NCBI RefSeq assembly: GCF_003236175.1
Contig: NZ_QKTW01000026.1
Location: 62,001-126,000, forward strand
DNA from: Taibaiella soli
Lineage (GTDB): Bacteria > Bacteroidota > Bacteroidia > Chitinophagales > Chitinophagaceae
Direction: 5' to 3'
Length of the DNA stretch: 64,000 nucleotides
In this document: positions 43,961 through 53,282 of the stretch, in pieces
Numbering within the stretch: position 1 is the stretch's first letter
Layout: every line of letters starts with the position of its first letter
Program-made: the position numbers and the translations under genes
Notes under the pieces: generated by a model
Database searches by the model: none
The model's input: only the letters and a program-made list of their open reading frames with translations
What the model was told of the DNA's origin: nothing

Positions 43961-44998
43961 TTATCTAAAGGTCAATTGCTCATTATTCAAAGCGTATTCT
44001 AAAATTTTTTCCTGCGGATCAAACGGTTTTACTTTATTGAGACCAAGATACTCGATTGCCGCATAAATCAGCAACTGACGGTCTTCCGGTATTGGCAGTT
44101 GTCTTTTCAGGTAAGAAAAAGTACCAGCTTCTATCAAACAGGCTTCCGGCATCAAACCAATCAGCTCACTGCCGAGTAATGTCACGCCAAGTTCCGAAGC
44201 AACGGCTGTACATGCCTCCCAAACCTGCAGCGGTGACGAAATGCGATAATCCAGCAAATTCATCGACACCTGTGCACATTCAAAATCGGCCATATACCAC
44301 CCGATTGCACGCACTTTCGGCATCAGGCCCGGTATGCGTTTCCGTTTCCCATTTTCTGTAATAAAATGACCACGTTCACGAATGCGATCGGCTATATAAC
44401 TAGCTTTAGTTACATCTTGTGTATTCAGAGAAATATTAAACGCCACCAGGATATCGCGGGCCCCAATCACGGTCGCTCCTTTTTCCGGCACAAATTCCTT
44501 TGGACCAAAATCCGGTACCCATTCCGCATTTTTCATTTTCTCCGCCAATCCTTCATATTCGCCTTTACGAATATCAGGTAATGCTTTCCGATATGGTTTT
44601 TCGGCAGAATATTCATAGAGATAAACAGGAATACCAAGCGCCCCTGCCCGTTCTGCCAAATTCTTCGACCAGGCTACAGCTTCGTCCATCGTAATACCGG
44701 ACAGCGGCACCAGCGGACAAACATCGGTGGCACCGATACGCGGGTGTACCCCTCCCTGCTCACGCATATCAATAATTTCGGAAGCTTTTTTAATGGCACG
44801 AAAGGCAGCTTCTACCACTGCTTCAGGTTCTCCGGCAAATGTCATTACCGTGCGGTTAGCAGCCGGACTTATATCAATATGTAACAGCTTCACGCCCGGC
44901 ACCGAACGAATGGCATCTGCGATCGCGTTGATTTTTACAGGATCTTTTCCTTCACTGAAATTAGGGACACATTCCAGTATCGTCTGTTTTTCACTCAT
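43961..44998 (-). CDS. ftcD: Glutamate formimidoyltransferase
   Basis: The 345-residue enzyme matches formiminotransferase N- and C-terminal subdomains: LECVPNFSEGKDPVKI, GEPEAVVEAAFRAIKKASEIIDM, GGVHPRIGATDVCPLVPL, and VSMNLLDYRISSPLQVWEA. It moves the formimino group of N-formimino-glutamate to tetrahydrofolate in histidine degradation. There is no cyclodeaminase domain, so it is the monofunctional type. Confidence 0.95.
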   Translation of the reverse strand: MSEKQTILECVPNFSEGKDPVKINAIADAIRSVPGVKLLHIDISPAANRTVMTFAGEPEAVVEAAFRAIKKASEIIDMREQGGVHPRIGATDVCPLVPLSGITMDEAVAWSKNLAERAGALGIPVYLYEYSAEKPYRKALPDIRKGEYEGLAEKMKNAEWVPDFGPKEFVPEKGATVIGARDILVAFNISLNTQDVTKASYIADRIRERGHFITENGKRKRIPGLMPKVRAIGWYMADFECAQVSMNLLDYRISSPLQVWEACTAVASELGVTLLGSELIGLMPEACLIEAGTFSYLKRQLPIPEDRQLLIYAAIEYLGLNKVKPFDPQEKILEYALNNEQLTFR

Positions 44999-45022
44999 TG
45001 CAGGTAAAATTAAGTTAAAACG

Positions 45023-45126
45023 GTGAGTGGTGAATAGTCAATGGTGAATACCCATCTGAAGATGAAGGCGGGACGACATTCTTTGCACAAAAACATATGG
45101 ACGGTATTGACCATTCACCATTGACC
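45023..45126. repeat. Inverted heptamer arrays between divergent ftcD and GNAT genes
   Basis: Arms 45029-45052 and 45103-45126 (TGGTGAA / TTCACCA words) match as reverse complements at 20 of 24 positions. Each arm reads ATTGACCATTCACC-like toward the start codon it precedes. Confidence 0.7.
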
Positions 45127-45170
45127 AATTTTCGTAAATTGCATAATGCATAAATAAACGACCCTGATCT

Positions 45171-45782
45171 ATGACAAACTGGATTCATCATCCTGTAATA
45201 TTAGAAGGCAATCTCGTTACATTGGTTCCACTGGACCGCGTACATTTTGCAGACCTTATCGAAATTGGCAGACAGCCTGATATCTGGACGCATTTGCCAT
45301 TTGACGGCACCGATGAACAAAAACTGGAACTGGAGCTGCAATCAGCGATTCTGAAGCGCATGAACGGGGAGCAATATCCGTTTACGATCATTAAGAAAAG
45401 TGACAACCGTGTCATTGGCAGCACGCGGCTTTTTGAGATATTTCAACAACATCGCAAACTGGAAATCGGCTGGACCTGGAACGATCCATCGAGCTGGGGA
45501 ACGGATTGTAACACTGAAACCAAACTGCTGCTATTACAATATTGCTTTGAAACCCTCGGCGCACAGCGGGTGCAATTAAAAACACGTGACACTAATCTCA
45601 GATCCCGTGCGGCGATATTGAAAATTGGCGCCACGTTTGAAGGGGTACTCCGAAAAGACCGCATCGGAAAAGATGGGAAACCGCGCGACTCTTATATGTT
45701 CAGCATTATAGATGATGAATGGCCTGCAGTAAAGAAAATGCTGACAGAGCGATTGCATCCCGAAAACATTACGAATGATTAA
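45171..45782 (+). CDS. GNAT N-acetyltransferase (RimJ/RimL-like)
   Basis: The 203-residue protein has the RimJ/L plan: LVTLVPLDRVHFADLIEIG, GSTRLFEIFQQHRKLEIGWTW, WGTDCNTETKLLLLQYCFETLGAQRVQLKT and NLRSRAAILKIGATFEGVLRKDR. The acetyl-CoA loop (WGTDCNTETK) departs from the usual Q/RxxGxG/A, as often in this subfamily. Target unknown. Its end overlaps the protease start by 8 bp. Confidence 0.92.
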   Translation: MTNWIHHPVILEGNLVTLVPLDRVHFADLIEIGRQPDIWTHLPFDGTDEQKLELELQSAILKRMNGEQYPFTIIKKSDNRVIGSTRLFEIFQQHRKLEIGWTWNDPSSWGTDCNTETKLLLLQYCFETLGAQRVQLKTRDTNLRSRAAILKIGATFEGVLRKDRIGKDGKPRDSYMFSIIDDEWPAVKKMLTERLHPENITND

Positions 45783-47052
45783 ACAGACAACTGGTTTTTT
45801 AATTTTCTTCTTATTTATTTTTAGTGCTCCTTCCTTTGCCCAAAGGGAGCTCAGGGATTACCTTGATCAGGCCGATTTTTTCCGGCTGCGCGATGAACTG
45901 GCTAAACACGGTTCCACTATCGATGCCGATGCAAGACTCTATTTTACTGCTTTTGTAGACAATGCTTTTAACCGGAATGAACTTTCCATTCGCCGGGTAG
46001 ATTCATTTATGGCACTGAAAAAAGACGACTGGTACCCGAAAGAGATTGCCAATCTGCTGCAGGTGCAGCGCGACAATTACTGCAAAACCTACCGTTACAA
46101 AGACGCAGCAGCACTGGGTGACGTATTGCTCCAACACTATAATCATGTGCTCGATCCGGTGATTATCGGAGATGTAGCTAATACGAATAAAATATGGGGT
46201 TCGCTGGCAAACGTGCCGCCACAGCGTGTAGAAATACATTCTGATATTCAGCTGCCCATAAAAAAAGATGCAGCAAGCTTATGGACGCTGCCTGTAAGCA
46301 GTGGCAACTGGCAGGATGACTTTATTTTTGACACGGGTGCTAATATTTCTACAGTTACCTCTTCTGTGGCTGATAAAATGAAACTGCGCCGCTTTTCAAC
46401 CCATTTTGATGTGCACGGATTTCAGGGTACTGTAGTCACCACTTCGCTGGGAATTGCAGACAGCCTGAATATCGGCAATATGGTTTTACACAATGTGGTC
46501 TTCATGATTATGCCGGATGATGCGCTCACGTTTTCAAAAATACAATATACGATTCACGGCATTATTGGTTTTCCGGTAATCAGCGCACTAAAAGAAGTGC
46601 ATATTTACAGAAAGGGAACATTGGAAATACCTGCAAATGAAACTGCGCTGCCTTTTACGGAATCAAATCTAGCAATACATGGCCTGTTTCCAATGGTTCA
46701 AATGGGCACGGACAAAGGCGTTTACAATTTCCATTTTGATACCGGTGCGAAAATCACCGATCTCTTCGATACTTACTATGTACTCCACTCAAATTATATT
46801 CAGCGCAAAGGCAAACGTAAGGTTACAGAATTTGAAAGTGCCGGTGGCAAACGCAGCATGGAAGCCTATCAGCTAAAGAAGTTCAAATTCTATATTGGCG
46901 ACAAAACAGCTACGTTACCAACTGTTACGATTCTTACCAAACCTATCCGTTCCGGCTCAGAAATGGTATATGGTAACATCGGCCAGGACGTCATGGAACA
47001 ATTCGACGAGATGATTCTGAATTTCGATAAAATGTACGTGACATTTAATTAA
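45775..47052 (+). CDS. Secreted retropepsin-like aspartyl protease
   Basis: The 425-residue protein has a signal peptide (FLIFFLFIFSAPSFAQ), a helical N-terminal region (~22-130) and two aspartyl-protease lobes with FIFDTGANIS (~184) and FHFDTGAKIT (~322). GIIGFPV and YGNIGQDVM resemble the flap/psi-loop partners. Both DTG motifs lie in one chain, so it could act as a monomer, pepsin-like. Periplasmic or lipid-side location is inferred. It overlaps the GNAT gene, giving translational coupling. Confidence 0.88.
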   Translation: MIKQTTGFLIFFLFIFSAPSFAQRELRDYLDQADFFRLRDELAKHGSTIDADARLYFTAFVDNAFNRNELSIRRVDSFMALKKDDWYPKEIANLLQVQRDNYCKTYRYKDAAALGDVLLQHYNHVLDPVIIGDVANTNKIWGSLANVPPQRVEIHSDIQLPIKKDAASLWTLPVSSGNWQDDFIFDTGANISTVTSSVADKMKLRRFSTHFDVHGFQGTVVTTSLGIADSLNIGNMVLHNVVFMIMPDDALTFSKIQYTIHGIIGFPVISALKEVHIYRKGTLEIPANETALPFTESNLAIHGLFPMVQMGTDKGVYNFHFDTGAKITDLFDTYYVLHSNYIQRKGKRKVTEFESAGGKRSMEAYQLKKFKFYIGDKTATLPTVTILTKPIRSGSEMVYGNIGQDVMEQFDEMILNFDKMYVTFN

Positions 47053-47115
47053 TGGTGAGTGATCAAATTTTGAATTACCCTTTAAATTGGCGGTTCACGA
47101 CCTACAACAGACAAC

Positions 47116-48231
47116 TCACGCAAGCTTATATCGCTTCCCTGGCAAGGTTTTCACTGCACCCAGCATTTCCAGCTGCAATAATGTAGACGCCAATGACGAT
47201 GCCGGAAATCCGGTAAGATGAAAAAGCTCATCGCTATGAACAGATTCCTTGCCCTGCAAAATATCGATGATCTTCTGTTCTTCAGGTTGCAAATCAGGAA
47301 ATAGCAATTGAGGTTTTGCTGAAACGCCGGTATTCGCAGCCCACCGCATCAGAGACAGTAAATCCCCTGCCCTCGTAATCATGCTCGCCATGTTTTTCTG
47401 CAGCAGATCATTGCAGCCGGCAGAGCGTGTATCAGTAATGCGGCCGGGAAAAGCCATAACCTCCCGATGATAGCTTGCAGCCAACATTGCCGTAATAATA
47501 GCGCCACCTTTTATATCACTTTCCACCACAACCGTCACATCACTTAGTCCCGCCACAATACGGTTCCTTATCGGAAAATTAGAACGGTCTGGATTGGTGC
47601 CAGATGTAAATTCAGTTAGCAAACCACCATTTCCCAGCATCTCCAATGAAAGATTTTTATGCATAGGCGGATAAATATTATCGAGCCCATGCGCCAATAC
47701 GCCTAGCGTTGGAACACCTGATTTTACAGCTTTCTTGTGTGCAATAGCATCGATTCCATACGCGAGCCCACTAATCACCAAAATGCCCGGCACTTCCTTC
47801 AGCCCGTCAACTAGCTCCTCAGTGAGTTTCAATCCATAATCCGTATTCTTTCTGGTGCCAATAATAGCAACAGTCTTTTCTGCCTCTAAAGATGTATTCC
47901 CCTTGCCAAATAGCATGATGGGCGCATCGTGGCAATCGCGCAACCGCTGCGGATAATTATCATCGGTGAGAAAATAAGTTTGAACATTATGATCGGCGAT
48001 AAATGTCAGCTCCGCTTCTGCTCTTGTTAAAATTTCCGGATCTTTTAAAGCACGCGCCTTTGCCTCTGTCATGCGCGACACTTGTATCAATTCTTTTGGA
48101 GTGGCCGCCAATACACCATCGGGCGAACCGAAACGGTCGACTAATGCACACGCAAGTCTTGGACCGATTCCTGGGGCCATACTTAATACAATTCTGTTAA
48201 ACAACGCTTCCGCCGAATCTTTTGGCAACAT
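47116..48231 (-). CDS. dprA: DNA processing protein DprA
   Basis: The 371-residue protein has an N-terminal HhH/SAM-like region (MAPGIGPRLACALVDRFGS), the Rossmann DprA core (VAIIGTRKNTDYG, VISGLAYGIDAIAHKKAV, GGLLTEFTSGTNPDRSNFPIRNRIVAGLS) and a C-terminal winged helix (~300-371). It loads RecA on incoming ssDNA during transformation. ATG 48231 is chosen over the upstream TTG 48243. Confidence 0.96.
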   Translation of the reverse strand: MLPKDSAEALFNRIVLSMAPGIGPRLACALVDRFGSPDGVLAATPKELIQVSRMTEAKARALKDPEILTRAEAELTFIADHNVQTYFLTDDNYPQRLRDCHDAPIMLFGKGNTSLEAEKTVAIIGTRKNTDYGLKLTEELVDGLKEVPGILVISGLAYGIDAIAHKKAVKSGVPTLGVLAHGLDNIYPPMHKNLSLEMLGNGGLLTEFTSGTNPDRSNFPIRNRIVAGLSDVTVVVESDIKGGAIITAMLAASYHREVMAFPGRITDTRSAGCNDLLQKNMASMITRAGDLLSLMRWAANTGVSAKPQLLFPDLQPEEQKIIDILQGKESVHSDELFHLTGFPASSLASTLLQLEMLGAVKTLPGKRYKLA

Positions 48232-48270
48232 ATTTGTGATCAATTAAAACAGGCGCCTCAAAAAGGAGCT

Positions 48271-48278
48271 TATCTTTG
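48271..48278 (+). promoter_or_regulatory. -7 box TATCTTTG of the DUF6438 gene
   Basis: An exact TAnnTTTG match lies 23 nt upstream of ATG 48302. Confidence 0.55.
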
Positions 48279-48301
48279 TAAAAAGCTGAAAAATAACGAA
48301 A

Positions 48302-48766
48302 ATGAGAAAACTAGCATTGAGCCTGTTGCCTGTATTGATGATATCCCTCTTCGCTTGCGCGCAAAAGAAAATTTCCTACGTAAAAATGAACCGCACGGCA
48401 TGCTTCGGCCGTTGTCCGGTATATTCCGTGGAGATCTACGATAATGGCCTGGTTCGTTACTCCGGCCAGTATTATACCGATCATCAGGGCGTGTATGAAA
48501 CAAATATTGGTAAATCGAAAGCGCAGAATTTGATGAAACAGTTTTCAAAATATCGTGTCGATACTTGCCAGAACGAATATGTAAGCCGTATCAGCGACAT
48601 TCCGGGCATCATTTATAATATTAAATACGGCAAGACAAACAAGCGAATCAACAACGCTCATTTCGGTCCAATGTACCTTCGCACACTGGCAGCCAATATA
48701 GACAGCCTTTCGCAGGTAAACAGCAGCTGGAAGAAAAAAGCAGACACAGCAATTTTGAAATACTAA
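48302..48766 (+). CDS. DUF6438 lipoprotein
   Basis: The 154-residue protein has a lipobox-type signal peptide (LMISLFAC, Cys19). The mature domain carries the DUF6438 signature NRTACFGRCPVYSVEIYDNGLVRYSG and continues as a single alpha/beta domain. Function unknown; likely periplasm-facing outer-membrane lipoprotein. Confidence 0.88.
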   Translation: MRKLALSLLPVLMISLFACAQKKISYVKMNRTACFGRCPVYSVEIYDNGLVRYSGQYYTDHQGVYETNIGKSKAQNLMKQFSKYRVDTCQNEYVSRISDIPGIIYNIKYGKTNKRINNAHFGPMYLRTLAANIDSLSQVNSSWKKKADTAILKY

Positions 48767-48769
48767 TCT

Positions 48770-48849
48770 GTGAATGGTCAGTTGTGAGTTGGTAAAAATT
48801 CTGCCGACGCAAAATTATTGTACGCAGGCACTCACAACTGACTATTCAC
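48770..48849. repeat. Inverted heptamer arrays after the DUF6438 gene
   Basis: Arms 48770-48788 and 48831-48849 are reverse complements at 18 of 19 positions with a 42-nt loop. The first follows a stop codon and the second precedes the next gene's leader. Confidence 0.75.
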
Positions 48850-48890
48850 CACTCACAATTTTGCCGTAATTTCAAAATAAAATTATCACT

Positions 48891-49223
48891 ATGGGAATCA
48901 TCGTCAGAATATTGATCAGTGCGCTTGCGGTATTTGCCGGCGCTTATATTTTGCCCGGCGTGCATGTGCGCAGTTTTGGTGTCGCCATTATTGTGGCCAT
49001 TATTCTGGGGCTGTTGAATGCATTCCTGAAACCATTGCTGGTCATACTGACGATCCCGGTTACAATCCTCACGCTCGGTTTATTTTTATTGGTGATAAAC
49101 GCCGTGATCATTTTGCTTTGTGCAAAGCTGGTAGATGGATTCCGGGTGGATGGCTTCTGGTATGCGATGCTGTTCAGCATTGTGGTGTCACTGATTAATG
49201 CAATACTGGGCGGAATGGATTAA
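48891..49223 (+). CDS. Phage holin family 4-like membrane protein
   Basis: The 110-residue protein has four hydrophobic helices and the family motif GLLNAFLKPLLVILTIPVTILTLGLFLLVINAVIILL, ending in VVSLINAILGG. Despite the family name, standalone chromosomal copies are not phage genes. Inner-membrane location; function unknown. Confidence 0.9.
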   Translation: MGIIVRILISALAVFAGAYILPGVHVRSFGVAIIVAIILGLLNAFLKPLLVILTIPVTILTLGLFLLVINAVIILLCAKLVDGFRVDGFWYAMLFSIVVSLINAILGGMD

Positions 49224-49376
49224 CCCCATCCCCTGAAGGGGCGTCCCAGCGCGACTCAGATCCGCAAGGGTTAATAAGTTAATAGGTTAATACGCCAGCG
49301 AAAGAGTACTGATACAACTTATAACGTACAAAGTCGCACTTAAAACAACCCATCCACAGATTTTGACTTTTGAATT

Positions 49377-49424
49377 GATATTAAAAGAGAGTCCCACGAT
49401 ACCGTGGGACTCTCTTTTAATATC
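49377..49424. terminator. Very long bidirectional terminator hairpin
   Basis: A perfect 22-bp stem (arms 49377-49398 and 49403-49424) with loop ATAC ends the minus-strand ferredoxin gene and can also serve the holin-like gene. It shares the core CACGATACCGTG with the terminator at 18501-18534. The TTTTGACTTTTGAA words before it are in after-stop orientation for the ferredoxin. Confidence 0.9.
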
Positions 49425-49447
49425 CTATCTATAAGCGTTCGCTTATA

Positions 49448-49795
49448 TTATAAATGCAGTTTTTCTTTCTTTTCCAGCAGTTCGTCTACTGTTTCTTTGT
49501 ACATATCATCAGGCACACAACAGTCTACCGGACAAACGGCAGCACATTGTGGTTCTTCGTGGAAACCCTGGCACTCCGTACATTTATTTGGAACAATATA
49601 ATAAGAATCTACTGCAATCGGTTGATGACGAGCGCCGGCATCAGTTGTGCTTCCGTCCATCAAAGTGAAAGAACCTTTCACCGAGGTACCGTCAGCGATA
49701 GCCCATTCTACGCCGCCTTCATAAATAGCATTATTAGGACATTCCGGCTCACAAGCGCCGCAATTGATACATTCATCTGTTATCTTAATAGCCAT
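49448..49795 (-). CDS. Ferredoxin with two [4Fe-4S] motifs
   Basis: The 115-residue protein has motif one [20 protein letters not shown] and motif two [22 protein letters not shown], with the longer spacing between second and third Cys seen in YfhL-like ferredoxins. It carries electrons in the cytosol. It is divergent from the acyl-CoA reductase gene, an arrangement I recall from other Bacteroidota. Confidence 0.94.
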   Translation of the reverse strand: MAIKITDECINCGACEPECPNNAIYEGGVEWAIADGTSVKGSFTLMDGSTTDAGARHQPIAVDSYYIVPNKCTECQGFHEEPQCAAVCPVDCCVPDDMYKETVDELLEKKEKLHL

Positions 49796-49825
49796 ATTCG
49801 GTCTTAATTTTAGTTTTTATCGATA

Positions 49826-49833
49826 CAAAGTTA
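49826..49833 (-). promoter_or_regulatory. -7 box TAACTTTG of the ferredoxin gene
   Basis: An exact TAnnTTTG match lies 30 nt upstream of the ferredoxin ATG, in the 54-bp divergent spacer. Confidence 0.55.
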
Positions 49834-49849
49834 CAATTTCGCACCAGAA

Positions 49850-50854
49850 ATGAAACAGATCGTGAGCAGTTTAGCAAGTAGAATTGAAATATTGACCCGT
49901 TTAGGTGCCTATATGTGTTCGGAAGACGAAACCTGGCAGCAGGTAAAACAGCATGCCATCATCAAAAACTCCTGGTTTACCGAACCTTTTCTAAACACTG
50001 CCATTCAGAATATCGTTGATAATTTTTTACAGCAAGACAAACTGGAAGCCTGGGCAAATCAATATCCATTGCCAAAAGAACCTAAAAAAGTAGGTATTGT
50101 AATGGCGGGAAATATTCCGCTGGTGGGTTTTCATGATTTTCTGTGCGGTTATATCACCGGTCATCATTTATTGATCAAACTTTCTTCGAAAGACGAAATC
50201 TTACTGAAACATCTGGTAGAAAAAATGGCTACCTGGGATGCTTCGATAAATGAACAAGTACAGTTTTCCGAGCTATTGAAAGGTTGTGATGCCTATATCG
50301 CTACCGGCAGCAATAATTCGGCTCGTTATTTCGAACAATATTTTCAGAAATATCCGCATATCATCCGCAAGAACAGAACTTCTGTCGCCATTCTTGATGG
50401 CAAAGAAACCGAAGCCGAATTGAATTTGCTGGCCGACGATGTCTTTACTTACTACGGCCTTGGCTGTCGAAATATCACGCAACTCTGCGTTCCCGAGGGC
50501 TACGATTTCGAGCCGCTGCTGGCCAATTTCCGTCAGCGAGATGAAATGATGCTCCACCACAAATACAAAAACAATTACGATTACCATCTGGCGTTGTACC
50601 TGCTGAATAAAGTACCGTATATCACCAATGAATCTGTGCTGCTGATTGAAAATAAACTGCCTTTTTCTGCGGTAAGCGTACTGCATTACCGCTATTATAA
50701 CAGCAAACAGGAATTGGCTTTAGAACTGCTCCAAAGCGGCGATGTGCAATGTATCGTCGGTCACGATCTCATTAATTTCGGCCAGGCGCAGGAACCTTCT
50801 TTGTTTGATTATGCAGATGGCGCAGACACCATGCAATTTTTGGGTACGCTCTAG
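49850..50854 (+). CDS. LuxC-like acyl-CoA reductase
   Basis: The 334-residue protein matches the acyl-CoA reductase (LuxC) family: VGIVMAGNIPLVGFHDFLCGYITGH near the nucleotide site, IRKNRTSVAILDG, and the putative catalytic Cys in YYGLGCRNITQL. It would reduce fatty acyl-CoA to aldehyde with NADPH. The divergent ferredoxin suggests linked lipid or redox metabolism, but the real substrate is unknown. Confidence 0.88.
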   Translation: MKQIVSSLASRIEILTRLGAYMCSEDETWQQVKQHAIIKNSWFTEPFLNTAIQNIVDNFLQQDKLEAWANQYPLPKEPKKVGIVMAGNIPLVGFHDFLCGYITGHHLLIKLSSKDEILLKHLVEKMATWDASINEQVQFSELLKGCDAYIATGSNNSARYFEQYFQKYPHIIRKNRTSVAILDGKETEAELNLLADDVFTYYGLGCRNITQLCVPEGYDFEPLLANFRQRDEMMLHHKYKNNYDYHLALYLLNKVPYITNESVLLIENKLPFSAVSVLHYRYYNSKQELALELLQSGDVQCIVGHDLINFGQAQEPSLFDYADGADTMQFLGTL

Positions 50855-51062
50855 AAATGTCCGGCCCAAAAGCATTTCCGCCCAAAGGGCCAGTTCGTTT
50901 AGCAGCGCAAAAACTTTACCTTTACAGCAAAGGGATAATCAATTTCGCATGAATTAGTTAAAAAACTAAAGGGCTAAAATATCGCGGTAGCCAACTGCCG
51001 TTTTAACCTTATAACCGATTTGACATTTAACAAATTACCCCTTTAACTTTTATAATATTACG

Positions 51063-51899
51063 ATGATACAAGCAGGACAATATAGCACACTGAGAGTGGT
51101 GAAAGAGGTAGATTTCGGAATGTATCTGGATGGCGACGGCGAAGAAATTCTGCTGCCAAAAAGATTTGTTCCGAGAGGTCTGAAAGAAGGAGATGAAATT
51201 GAAGTTTTCATTTACCACGATTCAGAAAACCGCCTGATCGCTACTACGCAAAAGCCTTATGGCATTGTGGGCGACATTGTCTCGCTGAAAGCCGTAGGTA
51301 GCACCCGTCAGGGGGCTTTTCTTGACTGGGGATTGATGAAAGACCTGTTTATGCCGCTGTCACAACAGCTTTCCCGCATCGTCGAAGGCCAATATTATAC
51401 AGTACTGATCTATCTCGACGAACAGACCGGACGTGTTGCCGCTACAGAACGCATTAACCGCCTGCTCGACAACGAAGACCTGACTGTCGTAGAAAAAGAA
51501 CCAGTCGATCTGTTTGTACAACGCGAATCTGATCTTGGATACGTAGTCATCATCAATAACCTGCACATCGGTTTGTTACATTATGACGATGTCTTCCGTG
51601 AGCTGAAAGTAGGTGAAAAACTAAAGGGCTTTATCAAGACCATTCGCCCGGACAATAAAATTGACGTTGGTGTAGGTGAGATGGGTTATGCCAAAGTCGC
51701 CACCATTGAAGAGAATATTTTACAATTGTTGCGCGAAAACGGTGGTTACCTGCCTTATCATGACAAGTCTGACTCTGACGAAATCTATGCATTTTTCGGC
51801 GTCAGCAAAAAAGCTTTCAAGATGGCTATCGGCGCACTTTATAAACAAAGAAAAATAGATTTTGCAAAATCAGGCATTCAATTAATCGACGAAGCCTAA
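51063..51899 (+). CDS. CvfB-like S1 RNA-binding protein
   Basis: The 278-residue protein has tandem S1-like OB domains (FGMYLDGDGEEILLPKRFVP; GAFLDWGLMKDLFMPLSQQ; HIGLLHYDDVFRELKVGEKLKGFIKTIRPDNKIDV) and a C-terminal winged helix (IYAFFGVSKKAFKMAIGALYKQRKI). This is the CvfB/YitL order. Such proteins bind RNA and affect expression of virulence or surface genes in Firmicutes; here the target is unknown. The MtfA gene follows after 27 bp. Confidence 0.92.
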   Translation: MIQAGQYSTLRVVKEVDFGMYLDGDGEEILLPKRFVPRGLKEGDEIEVFIYHDSENRLIATTQKPYGIVGDIVSLKAVGSTRQGAFLDWGLMKDLFMPLSQQLSRIVEGQYYTVLIYLDEQTGRVAATERINRLLDNEDLTVVEKEPVDLFVQRESDLGYVVIINNLHIGLLHYDDVFRELKVGEKLKGFIKTIRPDNKIDVGVGEMGYAKVATIEENILQLLRENGGYLPYHDKSDSDEIYAFFGVSKKAFKMAIGALYKQRKIDFAKSGIQLIDEA

Positions 51900-51926
51900 A
51901 CGAACACTAGTCTTAAAAACAGATTT

Positions 51927-52703
51927 ATGTGGTTTCTTGTCATTGCAGCATTCATCCTCTGGCTGATCGTACGAAAAAAGAACAAGAAAGAAAAGCCAGT
52001 TAGTTTACCGACTAATAATAGCGCCATGCTGGAACAACATGTGCGCTTTTACCAGAAACTTACTCCGGAACAGAAAAAATCCTTTGCAAAACGTGTTCAG
52101 GACTTCCTGGGCCGTACGGCTATAACTGGAGTAGGAACTACGGTCACCGACCTCGACCGTATGCTGGTGGCCGCCAGTGCTATCATTCCGATTTTTGCAT
52201 TTCCGGACTGGCGCTATAATAATATTGACGAAGTGCTGCTCTATCCTGATCGTTTTAATGAAGGATATGAGCAAGCCGGCGAAAACGACCGAAATATTCT
52301 GGGCATGGTGGGCAGCGGTGCCATGAACCGCCAGATGATCCTTTCACAGCCGGCATTGCGCTCTGGTTTCGAATATAATGACGGGCACAACACAGGCATT
52401 CACGAATTCGTGCATTTGCTGGATAAAGCAGATGGCGCGGTAGACGGCATTCCCGAATACCTTTTGCAAAATCCATACATCATTCCGTGGGTCAATCAGA
52501 TGCACGAAGAAATCATTAAGATTCGCTCCATGCATTCTGATATTGACCTATACGGAGGCACCAACGACGCAGAGTTTTTTGCCGTGATCGCCGAGTATTT
52601 TTTCGAAAAACCAGAACAGCTGGAAATACACCATCCGAAGCTATACAGTTTGCTGGAAGGCATGTTCCGCACGCAAAGCGTTTTTTCACCGCCCGGCGAA
52701 TAA
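51927..52703 (+). CDS. mtfA: MtfA-like zinc metallopeptidase (M90)
   Basis: The 258-residue protein has one N-terminal membrane helix (FLVIAAFILWLIV) and the M90 catalytic motif HEFVH (His159, Glu160, His163), with third ligand Glu in DAEFFAVIAEYFFE. E. coli MtfA removes the repressor Mlc from the glucose PTS promoter; Bacteroidota homologues have no known target. The stop codon abuts the convergent stop at 52704 with no spacer. Confidence 0.93.
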   Translation: MWFLVIAAFILWLIVRKKNKKEKPVSLPTNNSAMLEQHVRFYQKLTPEQKKSFAKRVQDFLGRTAITGVGTTVTDLDRMLVAASAIIPIFAFPDWRYNNIDEVLLYPDRFNEGYEQAGENDRNILGMVGSGAMNRQMILSQPALRSGFEYNDGHNTGIHEFVHLLDKADGAVDGIPEYLLQNPYIIPWVNQMHEEIIKIRSMHSDIDLYGGTNDAEFFAVIAEYFFEKPEQLEIHHPKLYSLLEGMFRTQSVFSPPGE

Positions 52704-53048
52704 CTATCCTTCCGAATCAATTACCAGAGTTGGCATTGCTTCCTGGTTCATCACACGGATGTCCATACCATGGATTTCGTTTACTTTTTCAACGAACCAT
52801 TTGGTAAATTCATCCTGTCCGTGTGTAAAATCATTGAAAGATTTTACCGGATCTTCGCCCTCCAGAGTCACTAACACAAGGTCTCCCATTGGTGTTTTCT
52901 GAATGAATGTTCTTTCCCGAACACCAAATTTCTTGCGGGAATCGGCAAACTGCTGTTTGTATTTAGATTGCAGTTCATTCATAAAGCTTTCCCATAATTC
53001 TGTTTTTCCCGGGGCAACGGGCACTGCCATAGCAACCAGCTTTTTCAT
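52704..53048 (-). CDS. Small protein resembling DUF6176
   Basis: The 114-residue protein (MKKLVAMAVPVAPGKTELWESFM..., FGVRERTFIQKTPMGDLVLVTLEGEDP, FTHGQDEFTKWFVEKVNEIHGMDI) looks like a ferredoxin-like alpha/beta stress-barrel domain of the DUF6176 kind. Cytosolic; function unknown. No terminator separates it from mtfA: both stops abut. Confidence 0.75.
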   Translation of the reverse strand: MKKLVAMAVPVAPGKTELWESFMNELQSKYKQQFADSRKKFGVRERTFIQKTPMGDLVLVTLEGEDPVKSFNDFTHGQDEFTKWFVEKVNEIHGMDIRVMNQEAMPTLVIDSEG

Positions 53049-53204
53049 AAAATAAAAATTTAGAATATAAAATTACCTATATACATATAGCCAATTTTAA
53101 TATTAACGCATCAAAAACATTCAGCGGTAAATGCCGATAATAAATATCTAAGTCTCATAGCGAAACCAGCCACGCATTTTTCCACACAACACAGAACTAT
53201 CGGC

Positions 53205-53212
53205 TATCTTTG
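53205..53212 (+). promoter_or_regulatory. -7 box TATCTTTG of the plsC operon
   Basis: An exact TAnnTTTG match lies 70 nt upstream of ATG 53283. Confidence 0.5.
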
Positions 53213-53282
53213 TTTTCTTTACGTTTGAAGTGATTGGTTTTTATATCAATCAGAAATCACAAATCTCCAATACATCAATAGT

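Noticed and set aside
48891-49223. Prophage signal from the holin-family gene
   Set aside because: The family name is historical; no other phage genes are near, and standalone copies are common in chromosomes.
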